DNA from: DAOTZU01 sp034433995
Lineage (GTDB): Bacteria; Chloroflexota; Anaerolineae; UBA1429
Direction of reading: 5' to 3'
Length of the DNA stretch: 14,810 nt
NCBI GenBank assembly: GCA_034433995.1
Contig: DAOTZU010000193.1
Location: 1-14,810 of the forward strand
How positions within the stretch are numbered: the first letter of the stretch is position 1; the number at the start of each line of letters is the position of its first letter. Shown here in pieces: positions 6,886-12,875 of the stretch. The notes under the pieces are model-generated. The model did not search any database, was not told the DNA's origin, and was given only the letters and a program-made list of their open reading frames with translations. A program made the position numbers and the translations under genes.

Positions 6886-8115
6886 TTGGCCGAGATTCGC
6901 TTGGAGAATGTGACCAAGATTTTCAAGCCCGGCAGCGGTTGGATGATGTCCCACAACCTGGCGCGGCGCGCCTATGCCGATTACCAGGACAAGGATTTCG
7001 TGGAGCGGGTGATCGCCAACGCCGAGACCAGCCGCCCCACCGAGGGGCCGGTGCGCGCCCTGGATCAACTGAACCTCACCATTCAGGATGGGGAGACCAT
7101 GGCCATCGTGGGGCCCTCCGGCTGCGGCAAGAGCACCCTGTTGCGCGTCGTGGCCGGCCTGGAAACGCCCGATGAGGGCGAGGTCTATTTCGACGGCCAA
7201 CCGATGCACGATGTCCCGGCCAAGGAGCGGGGGATCGGTATGGTCTTTCAGAACTATGCCCTCTATCCCCATTTCAAGGGCGAGGGAAACCTGGGATTCT
7301 TTTTCCGGGTGCGCAAACGCCCCACCGAGGAGATGATGGAGCGCATCCGCGCCACCTCCGAGATCATGGGGATCGGCTTTGACCTGCTCCTGGATCGTAA
7401 ACCGGCCACCCTCTCCGGCGGCCAGCAACAGCGCGTGGCCATCGGCCGCTGCATCGTGCGGGATCCCAAGCTCTTTCTCTTTGATGAACCCCTGTCCAAC
7501 CTCGATGCCAAGCTGCGGGTGAGCACGCGGGTGGAGATCAAGCGCCTGCTCCACCGCTTTCACATCACCTCGATTTATGTCACCCACGACCAAGTGGAGG
7601 CCATCACCCTGGGCGACCGCATCGCCGTGATGCGCGCCGGCAAGGTGGAACAGGTGGGGACATATCAAGAGATTACCGAGAACCCGGTGACGGCCTTTGT
7701 GGCCGGCTTCTTGGGGCTGCCACCCATGAACCTCCTGCGGGATTGGCGGGTGACCGCCGATGGCCATCTGGAGAGCGCCATGGGCCGGGTGCCGGTACCG
7801 CGCGCCTTGGCCGCGCAGGTGCAGCCGGGGCAGCAGGTGATCCTCGGTTTCCGCAGCGGCGCCGCGCAAGTCATCCCCGAAGGAGAGCCCTTGCCCACGG
7901 AGGGCCTCCAGCTCCAGGGGCAGGTGATCAACTGCGAGCCCCACTTTGCCCAACACCGCCAAGTGGTCAATGTGCAGGTGGGCGGGCTGATCTTTGGCGT
8001 GGAGGCGCCCCTGGAGATGCAGATCAACCGCGGCTGGCAGGTGCACGTGGTCATCCCGGAGGCATCGGTCTATCTCTTTGACCAAGATTCGGACCGCCGG
8101 ATCGCCCCTGCATAG
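6886..8115 (+). CDS. Sugar-type ABC transporter ATP-binding protein (MalK/UgpC/MsmK-like)
   Basis: A 409-residue ATPase of the carbohydrate-uptake type. Walker A GPSGCGKST is at 76-84, the Q-loop at Gln122, the signature LSGGQ at 176-180, Walker B LFLFDEP at 196-202, a D-loop NLD at 205-207, and the switch His234 in THDQ. A C-terminal OB-type regulatory domain follows from about 275. I chose a TTG start at 6886, since a perfect AGGAGGTG (6874-6881) lies 6 bases before it and the protein then begins MAEIRLENVTKIF as in homologues. An in-frame ATG at 6862 has only a weak SD. Unusual is a ~45-residue insertion (13-57) between the first strand and the ALDQLNL strand, which normally follow directly. 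No permease or binding-protein gene is adjacent, so it may serve transporters encoded elsewhere. Its 3' end faces the MFS gene with 51 bases between and no clear terminator. Confidence 0.92.
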   Translation: MAEIRLENVTKIFKPGSGWMMSHNLARRAYADYQDKDFVERVIANAETSRPTEGPVRALDQLNLTIQDGETMAIVGPSGCGKSTLLRVVAGLETPDEGEVYFDGQPMHDVPAKERGIGMVFQNYALYPHFKGEGNLGFFFRVRKRPTEEMMERIRATSEIMGIGFDLLLDRKPATLSGGQQQRVAIGRCIVRDPKLFLFDEPLSNLDAKLRVSTRVEIKRLLHRFHITSIYVTHDQVEAITLGDRIAVMRAGKVEQVGTYQEITENPVTAFVAGFLGLPPMNLLRDWRVTADGHLESAMGRVPVPRALAAQVQPGQQVILGFRSGAAQVIPEGEPLPTEGLQLQGQVINCEPHFAQHRQVVNVQVGGLIFGVEAPLEMQINRGWQVHVVIPEASVYLFDQDSDRRIAPA

Positions 8116-8166
8116 CCAAGAGCCGCCAGCCTTGTGGCGTCCGGCCGATGGCTGCTGGCCGATCCC

Positions 8167-9474
8167 TCATGGCTGTTCGCCGGCTGCCGCCATGCCCTGG
8201 CGTTCATTGACGGTGAGGAGCAGCAGCCCGCCGATGACAAAGAGGGGCACGATGCCCAAGATGGCATAGCGGTTGGATCCCGCGGCTTGGCCGATGAAGC
8301 CAAAGAGGGCCGGGCCGATGATGCCGGCGAACTTGCTGCTCACGTCATAGAAGCCAAAGAACTCGGCCGATTTCGCCTTGGGCGTCATGGCGCCATAAAG
8401 GGAACGGCTGAGGGCCTGGCTACCCCCTTGCACCGTGGCCACGGCGAACCCCAAGAGCCAAAAATGGATGGCCCGCGTGACGAAATAGCCCAAGATGGCG
8501 ATGAGGGAATAGACGGCCAGGGCCAGCAGGATGGAGCGTTTGGTGCCCAAGCGCTTGGCCAGCCAGCCAAAGAGCAGGGCAAAGGGCACGCCCACGAATT
8601 GCACCATCAGGATGGTGCCGATGAGATGCGTTTGGGCGATGCCCAGCTCGGCGCCATAGATGGCGGCCATGGTGATGATGGTGCCGATGCCATCGTTATA
8701 CAGCCAAAAGGCCACCAGGAACTTGAAAAGCTCGCGGTAGCGCCGGATCTCGCGGAAGGTGTGTCCCAGGCGCTGAAAGGCCCCCTTGAAGGGGTTGAGG
8801 CTCTCTCCCGGCTGGAGCACCGCTTTGGGCTCTGGCACATGCCGCAGCAAGGGCAGCGAAAAGACCGCCCACCAAATGGCCACACTGAGAAAAGAGACCC
8901 GCGAGGCCATCTCGCTATTGGGGAGACCAAAGAGCCTGGGCTGCATGATCCAGGCCAGGTTCAGGGCCAAAAGCAGCCCGCCCCCCAGGTACCCCATGGC
9001 ATAACCCCTGGACGAGATTTGGTCCATATCGCCCCGCTGGGCCACATGGGGCAGCAAGGCATCGTAAAAGATGTTGGCCCCGGAGAAGCCGATGTGCCCC
9101 ACAATGTAGAGGAGCGCGGCGGCCAGCCAATCGCCGGTGCTCACCAACACCAGCAAGGCGGTGGCGAGGATGCCCAAGCCGGCAAAGATGGTCAACAGCC
9201 GCTTCTTGGCGCCGCTGTGGTCCGCCACGGCCCCCAACACGGGTGCGGCCATGGCGATGAGCAACATGCTGATGCTGTTGGTGTAGCCCCAATAACTGGT
9301 GGCCAACACCCTGGCCTGGGCGGGATCGGGCGCCAGGGTGGCCCCCGCCACGGCGCTAAAGAAGGTGGGCAAGACCACGGCCATGATGGTGGTGGCAAAG
9401 GCCGAGTTGGCCCAATCGTACATGCACCAAGCGTTGACGATACGACGATAGGAACGATCCGCGCTGTTCTCCAC
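8167..9474 (-). CDS. MFS transporter of the UMF1/Atg22-like family
   Basis: A 435-residue polytopic membrane protein with about 12 hydrophobic segments. The N-terminal AWCMYDWANSAFATTI (15-30) is the hallmark of this family, seen in bacterial UMF1 permeases and yeast Atg22. Other family-like blocks are YWGYTNSISMLLIAMAAPVL, FYDALLPHVA followed by SSRGYAMGYLGGG, and the mid-protein FWLYNDGIGTIITMA. The start is GTG at 9474, with GAGGAGG six bases upstream (9481-9487); a longer open frame upstream lacks family similarity and crosses the promoter. The natural substrate cannot be read from sequence; the eukaryotic relative exports amino acids from the vacuole. It is a single-gene unit with its own promoter, divergent from rnpB and convergent with the ABC ATPase. 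Confidence 0.92.
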   Translation of the reverse strand: MENSADRSYRRIVNAWCMYDWANSAFATTIMAVVLPTFFSAVAGATLAPDPAQARVLATSYWGYTNSISMLLIAMAAPVLGAVADHSGAKKRLLTIFAGLGILATALLVLVSTGDWLAAALLYIVGHIGFSGANIFYDALLPHVAQRGDMDQISSRGYAMGYLGGGLLLALNLAWIMQPRLFGLPNSEMASRVSFLSVAIWWAVFSLPLLRHVPEPKAVLQPGESLNPFKGAFQRLGHTFREIRRYRELFKFLVAFWLYNDGIGTIITMAAIYGAELGIAQTHLIGTILMVQFVGVPFALLFGWLAKRLGTKRSILLALAVYSLIAILGYFVTRAIHFWLLGFAVATVQGGSQALSRSLYGAMTPKAKSAEFFGFYDVSSKFAGIIGPALFGFIGQAAGSNRYAILGIVPLFVIGGLLLLTVNERQGMAAAGEQP

Positions 9475-9505
9475 CGGTGGCCTCCTCTCTTGTGGATTTA
9501 TTTCA

Positions 9506-9528
9506 GCTGTCGGCCAATGGCCGACAGC
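9506..9528 (-). promoter_or_regulatory. Perfect inverted repeat in the MFS gene leader
   Basis: GCTGTCGGCCA and TGGCCGACAGC are perfect 11-base complements around a single central base. It lies in the ~120-base 5' UTR of the MFS gene, about 20 bases upstream of the ribosome binding site. It could be a regulator-binding site or an RNA hairpin. There is no T-run after it on the minus strand, so it is not an ordinary terminator. Confidence 0.6.
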
Positions 9529-9603
9529 GCTCAACCAATGTGTGCTATGCAGCCACCCATGACCGAGTTCCCCTTGTATTCCTTCGGAAGCGCCAACGAG
9601 GGC

Positions 9604-9632
9604 ATTGTAGCGGGCGCGAGCCAAGCTGTCAA
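9604..9632 (-). promoter_or_regulatory. Promoter of the MFS transporter gene
   Basis: Minus strand TTGACA (9632-9627), 17-base spacer, TACAAT (9609-9604): perfect -35 and five-of-six -10. Transcription from about 9597 gives a leader of roughly 120 bases before the GTG at 9474. Confidence 0.85.
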
Positions 9633-9645
9633 TGGCGACACAGGT

Positions 9646-9674
9646 TTGACAAACATGTCCCTTGATGGTATCTT
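9646..9674 (+). promoter_or_regulatory. Promoter of rnpB
   Basis: TTGACA (9646-9651), 17-base spacer, TATCTT (9669-9674). The predicted start is at about 9681-9682, exactly where the P1 helix of RNase P RNA begins. Its -35 box is only 13 bases from the -35 box of the divergent MFS promoter. Confidence 0.88.
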
Positions 9675-9681
9675 GTAAACG

Positions 9682-10076
9682 GTTGAGTGGGCCGGGCGGC
9701 CGCGAGGTGCCCGGCGGGGCACCTTGAGGAAAGTCCGAACTCTAGAGAGCACGATGCTGGGTAACGCCCAGGCGAGGTGACTCGACGGCATAGTGCAACA
9801 GAAAGCAGGTCGCCGCCGGGGGCCTGCCCCCGGCGGTAAGAGTGAAACGGCGGTGTAAGAGACCACCAGCGGCCCAGGTGACTGGACCGGCTAGGCAAAC
9901 CCCATCGAGAGCAAGACCAAGCAAGAGGTGCGCAGGGGGAGCTTTTCCCCTGCCGCGGGCTGCTCGTCCGTAACCTCGGGTAGGTCGCTTGAGGCGGCGA
10001 GCAATCGCCGTCCCAGAGAGATGGCCGCCAACCCGCGTTTGCGGGTGACAGAATTCGGCTTACAGGCCCACTCAAC
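9682..10076 (+). ncRNA. rnpB: RNase P RNA, bacterial class A
   Basis: The catalytic RNA that trims the 5' ends of precursor tRNAs, about 395 nucleotides. The ends pair as helix P1 (GTTGAGTGGGCC with GGCCCACTCAAC). The universally conserved core is plain: GAGGAAAGTCCGAACTC near the 5' end, GGGTAACGCCCAG and ACAGAAAGCAGG in P8-P9 and the P4-adjacent region, GGTAAGAGTGAAACGG, GGCAAACCCCATC with GAGCAAGACCAA, GGGTAGGTCGCTTGAG, and the 3' ACAGAATTCGGCTTACAG that completes P4. The pattern is that of ancestral (type A) RNAs, not the Bacillus type B. It lies between a divergent MFS gene and a PerR-type regulator and is transcribed alone from its own promoter. Recognition rests on the conserved core; I have not folded the full secondary structure. 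Confidence 0.97.
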
Positions 10077-10160
10077 TAACCCTCTCTTTGCTCCCCTTGC
10101 TCCAGCTTGCCTCCGGGGATTGTCGTTCCACCGTTCCAAAAAAGAATATTTTGCATCTTC

Positions 10161-10196
10161 AAAAAGCGCCCGTCGGATTCATCCGACGGCGGGCGC
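10161..10196 (-). terminator. Strong hairpin with T-run facing the minus strand, downstream of rnpB
   Basis: GCGCCC (10166-10171) pairs with GGGCGC (10191-10196), and GTCGGAT (10172-10178) with ATCCGAC (10181-10187), with a 3-base bulge. On the minus strand this is followed directly by TTTTT (10165-10161), a standard intrinsic terminator. On the plus strand the nearest T-run is ~10 bases further on (CTCTTTT), so it is a poorer end for rnpB. No minus-strand gene ends here. It could stop antisense transcription toward rnpB, or end rnpB weakly. Confidence 0.6.
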
Positions 10197-10233
10197 GGGT
10201 AGATCTCTTTTGCCCATCCTCCGGATACCCAGC

Positions 10234-10261
10234 TTGACTAGGAATCATTCCCAAGTATAAT
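10234..10261 (+). promoter_or_regulatory. Promoter of the PerR-type regulator with an internal candidate PerR/Fur box
   Basis: TTGACT (10234-10239), 16-base spacer, perfect TATAAT (10256-10261). Within the spacer TAGGAAT-C-ATTCCCA (10239-10253) is a 7-1-7 inverted repeat with one mismatch, the geometry of Fur/PerR boxes. A regulator bound here would block RNA polymerase, so autorepression is likely. The promoter is seen directly; the operator role is inferred. Confidence 0.75.
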
Positions 10262-10282
10262 GGGGACGAAGGGAGCAAGATG

Positions 10283-10729
10283 ATGAACCAGCCAACCCCC
10301 ATCGAAGAGACCGTGCACCGACACGGCCTGAGGTTGACGCCCCAGCGCCAGGTCATCCTGGAGGTGTTGCGGGCCTCACGGGAGCATCCCGATGCCGCCT
10401 GGGTCTATCAACAGGTGCGCCAGCGGCTGCCGCACATCAGCCTGGGGACCGTGTATCGGAACCTGGCCACCTTGGCCGAAAAAGGGTTGATCCAAGAGAT
10501 CACCCTCACGGATAATGCCACCCATTGGGATGGGGATACCACGCCCCATACCCATATCCTCTGCCCAGAGTGCCGGCGCATCACCGATCTAGAGTCCTTC
10601 ACCCTTCCCGAGGCCCTGCTGGAACAAGCGCAGCGCGTCTCGGGCTTTGCCATCCAGGGCTACCGTCTGTTGTTCATCGGGATTTGTCCCTCTTGCGCCG
10701 CGCAGCACCAACGGGTGGACGCGCGTTAG
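10283..10729 (+). CDS. perR: Fur-family metalloregulator, PerR-like
   Basis: A 148-residue winged-helix repressor of the Fur superfamily. The DNA-binding domain has RLTPQRQVILEVL (17-29) and the recognition-helix block SLGTVYRNLATL (53-64). The structural zinc site has both CxxC pairs, Cys94/97 (CPEC) and Cys135/138 (CPSC). The regulatory metal site appears complete: His35, an acidic residue in WDGD (82-85), His89, His91 and Asp102. In family knowledge Asp at this last position (Asp104 of Bacillus PerR) goes with peroxide sensing by iron-catalysed histidine oxidation, whereas Fur proteins usually have Glu. The rubrerythrin-type genes that follow support PerR. ATG at 10283 lies 7 bases from GGGAG; an adjacent ATG at 10280 is only 4 away. 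PerR over Fur is a good but unproven call. Confidence 0.85.
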   Translation: MNQPTPIEETVHRHGLRLTPQRQVILEVLRASREHPDAAWVYQQVRQRLPHISLGTVYRNLATLAEKGLIQEITLTDNATHWDGDTTPHTHILCPECRRITDLESFTLPEALLEQAQRVSGFAIQGYRLLFIGICPSCAAQHQRVDAR

Positions 10730-10730
10730 G

Positions 10731-10759
10731 TTGACCGCGCTTTCATTGTCGTATACAAT
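10731..10759 (+). promoter_or_regulatory. Promoter of the rubrerythrin-encapsulin operon
   Basis: TTGACC (10731-10736), 17-base spacer, TACAAT (10754-10759), starting right after the regulator's stop codon. A perfect inverted repeat ATTGT-CGTAT-ACAAT (10745-10759) covers the -10 box and may be an operator. It does not resemble the box in the regulator's own promoter. Confidence 0.75.
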
Positions 10760-10804
10760 CTTATCAGGAACGAACGCCAATATTTAGAGAGGAGCTGACC
10801 CCCT

Positions 10805-11275
10805 ATGAGTACACCGACAAACGTGATCCAAGACATCCTGAAGACCGCCATCCAGCGCGAGATTGACGCCTATACCCTCTATTCCACGGCGGCGGGACGG
10901 GTGAAGCTGCCCCATGCCAAGGAGCTGCTCCAAGACCTGGCCACCCAAGAGGTGGGGCATCGCAACAAGCTGGAGGCCTTGCTGGCGGGAAATGTCTTTC
11001 GCGTCCTCTCCAAAACCCAGCAAAAGCAGGTGACGGATTTAAAGATCACCGATTACCTGGTGGAGGTGCCGCTGGCCGCCGATTCGGACTTGCAGGATAT
11101 CCTCATCGTCGCCGGCAAACGCGAGAAGGCCAGCCATGATCTCTACGCCGCCTTGGCCAAGGTCACCGATGACGAATCCACGGTGAAACTCTTTGAATTC
11201 CTGGCCAGCGAAGAGGCCACCCACAAGCGCCGCGTCGAGACCTTGTACGAGGAATTGTTCTACAAGGATAACTGA
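10805..11275 (+). CDS. Rubrerythrin-like di-iron protein lacking a rubredoxin domain
   Basis: A 156-residue, mostly helical ferritin-like protein. The six di-iron ligands of the family are all visible: Glu19, Glu49-x2-His52 (EVGH), Glu107 and Glu137-x2-His140 (EATH), plus a further glutamate at 136. Classical rubrerythrins add a C-terminal rubredoxin domain of ~45 residues; here the protein stops after the four-helix bundle and the next gene encodes a free rubredoxin, so the two halves seem to be split. The likely job is reduction of hydrogen peroxide to water with electrons from rubredoxin. There is no signal peptide, and the C-terminus (LFYKDN) lacks an encapsulin-targeting motif, so it is probably cytosolic and not cargo. 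GAGAGGAG lies ~10 bases before the ATG. First gene of the apparent operon. Confidence 0.88.
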   Translation: MSTPTNVIQDILKTAIQREIDAYTLYSTAAGRVKLPHAKELLQDLATQEVGHRNKLEALLAGNVFRVLSKTQQKQVTDLKITDYLVEVPLAADSDLQDILIVAGKREKASHDLYAALAKVTDDESTVKLFEFLASEEATHKRRVETLYEELFYKDN

Positions 11276-11307
11276 ACCCCCATCTCACCCAACGAAGGAG
11301 AGCACGC

Positions 11308-11472
11308 ATGGCCAAATGGGAATGTCTCGTCTGCGGTTACGTGTACGATCCCGCCGTCGGTGACCCGGAGAACGGCGTCGCCCCTGGCACGGCCTTTGAG
11401 GATCTGCCGGACGATTGGGTCTGCCCCGAATGTGGGGCGGCGAAGGACATGTTCGAAAAAGTGCAAGCCTAA
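11308..11472 (+). CDS. Rubredoxin
   Basis: A 54-residue electron carrier, typical rubredoxin size. The single iron is bound by Cys6-x2-Cys9 (CLVCGYVYD) and Cys39-x2-Cys42 (CPECGA). The aromatic core residues Trp4, Tyr11, Tyr13, Phe30 and Trp37 are present, as is the GDPENGVAPGT loop. An AAGGAG lies 7 bases before the ATG, and the gene begins 32 bases after the rubrerythrin-like gene. In such operons rubredoxin passes electrons from a flavoprotein reductase, encoded next, to rubrerythrin-type peroxidases; it might also reduce the ferritin-like cargo. No targeting tail is visible (it ends FEKVQA). Confidence 0.97.
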   Translation: MAKWECLVCGYVYDPAVGDPENGVAPGTAFEDLPDDWVCPECGAAKDMFEKVQA

Positions 11473-11479
11473 ACGCACC

Positions 11480-11556
11480 GCGCAACCTGCCAGAAGGGTC
11501 ATGGCGACCGTTGCCCGGGCGAAGGCGGCGGTCGCCAGGTTTTCTGGCAGATGCGC
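11480..11556 (+). other. Long imperfect stem-loop between rubredoxin and its reductase
   Basis: Three nested perfect pairings share one axis: GCGCA (11480-11484) with TGCGC (11552-11556), CTGCCAGAA (11487-11495) with TTCTGGCAG (11542-11550), and TGGCGACCG (11502-11510) with CGGTCGCCA (11529-11537). The apical loop holds GCCCGGGC. No T-run follows, so it is not a standard terminator. It may be an RNA processing or stability element that lowers expression of the downstream genes, or a mobile repeat. Confidence 0.7.
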
Positions 11557-11616
11557 CGTTGGAGAGCTGCGGCTTACATCCCTGTACCGGGCGATGAGGC
11601 CCAAAGTGGAGGCTTG

Positions 11617-12855
11617 ATGCGGTTGGTCATTGTCGGTAACGGCGTCGCCGGCATCACCACGGCCCGCGGGGTGGTTGAGCGTGACCCCTCTGCGGAGGTG
11701 GTGGTGTATTCGGCCGAGCCTTTCCCTTATTATCCCCGCCCTCGGCTCATCGACCTTTTGGCCGGCCAGGTGACGCCGGAGCAGATGCCCTTTTATCCCG
11801 AATCCTGGTACCAGGAACGCAAGATTCAAACCTTCCTGGGGCAGCGGGTGACCAAGGTCTTGCCGGCGGAGCATCGCCTCCTGCTGGGGGATGGCAGCTC
11901 GGTCATCTACGACCAGCTCGTCTTGGCCACCGGCGCCCGCGCCTGGGTGCCGCCCATTCCGGGGTGTACGCTGGGCGGCGTCTATACCCTGCGCACCCTT
12001 CACGATGCCCTGGCGCTGCGCGAGGGCATCCGGCGCAGCCGCCACGCCGTGGTCTTGGGCGGTGGGCTGCTGGGGCTGGATACGGCGGGGGCGCTGAGGG
12101 CCAATGGCATCGGCGTCACCGTGGTGGAGCTATTGCCCCGCCTGTTGCCGCGCCAGCTGGATGAGGAAGGCGCCGGCCTCTTGCAAAGGCTCATCGAGGC
12201 GCGGGGCATCGAGGTCATCACCGGCGATTCCTGCGCCGCCATCGAGGGCGCGGACCACGTGCAGGCCGTGCGCCTGCGGAGCGATCGCGTGATCGCCACC
12301 GACATGGTGGTCATCTCGGCCGGCGTGCGGCCCAATGTGGATTTAGCCCAAGAGGCCGGCCTTGCCTGTGGACGGGGCATCGTGGTGGATGCGCGCCTGC
12401 GCACCAGCGACCCCGATATCTATGCCGTGGGCGATGCCGCCGAGTTCAACGGCGTGGTCTGGGGCATCATCCCCGCCGCCTTGGCCCAGGCCCAGGTGGC
12501 CGCTGCCCAGATCACCGGCGATTCCCAGGCCACCTACCAAGATATCGTCCCCAGCACCACCCTGAAGGTGACGGGCATCGACGTGACCTCTGTGGGCGAG
12601 GCGATAGCGAAAGGAGATGGCCTCGTCGAGGTGCGCCATGTGGACCCGGCAGCGGGCGTGTATCACAAGCTGGCCCTGCGCGACGGGCGTGTGGTGGGGG
12701 CCATTGTGATCGGCGATCGCTCCAAGGTGCGCCTGGTCAACCAGTTGATCGCCCAAAAGAGCGATGTCTCGGCCCATGTGGAAGCCTGGCGCCGCCATGG
12801 GCTGGACCTGAGCGCGCTCCAGGTCGCGGCAAACCGAGAGATGCGAGCCAGGTAA
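11617..12855 (+). CDS. FAD-dependent NAD(P)H:rubredoxin-type oxidoreductase
   Basis: A 412-residue pyridine-nucleotide-disulfide-type flavoprotein without the redox-active disulfide. The FAD-binding GNGVAG is at 7-12, ATGAR at 104-108, the NAD(P)H-binding GGGLLG at 148-153 and the second FAD contact YAVGDAAEF at 269-277. The second Rossmann strand ends in Glu171 (VVELLPRLLPRQLD), which usually favours NADH over NADPH. This architecture matches NADH:rubredoxin reductases and nitrite-reductase-type FAD domains; the rubredoxin gene just upstream decides for the former. It would take electrons from NADH and pass them to rubredoxin. GGAGG lies 4 bases before the ATG. The gap to rubredoxin is 144 bases and holds a large stem-loop; the gap to the next gene is 20 bases. 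Confidence 0.88.
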   Translation: MRLVIVGNGVAGITTARGVVERDPSAEVVVYSAEPFPYYPRPRLIDLLAGQVTPEQMPFYPESWYQERKIQTFLGQRVTKVLPAEHRLLLGDGSSVIYDQLVLATGARAWVPPIPGCTLGGVYTLRTLHDALALREGIRRSRHAVVLGGGLLGLDTAGALRANGIGVTVVELLPRLLPRQLDEEGAGLLQRLIEARGIEVITGDSCAAIEGADHVQAVRLRSDRVIATDMVVISAGVRPNVDLAQEAGLACGRGIVVDARLRTSDPDIYAVGDAAEFNGVVWGIIPAALAQAQVAAAQITGDSQATYQDIVPSTTLKVTGIDVTSVGEAIAKGDGLVEVRHVDPAAGVYHKLALRDGRVVGAIVIGDRSKVRLVNQLIAQKSDVSAHVEAWRRHGLDLSALQVAANREMRAR

Positions 12856-12875
12856 AGGTCAAGTTGGAGGTGAAC

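Noticed and set aside
6784..9678. Minus-strand frame 6784-8085 and plus-strand frame 8134-9678
   Set aside because: Mirror images of the ABC ATPase and MFS genes; low-complexity His/Gly/Gln-rich translations.
9629..10260. Small open frames across rnpB and its flank on both strands
   Set aside because: The region is clearly RNase P RNA; frames have no SD and biased composition.
10159..10356. 65-residue minus-strand frame upstream of the PerR-like gene
   Set aside because: It overlaps the perR promoter and coding start, has no SD and no recognisable motif.
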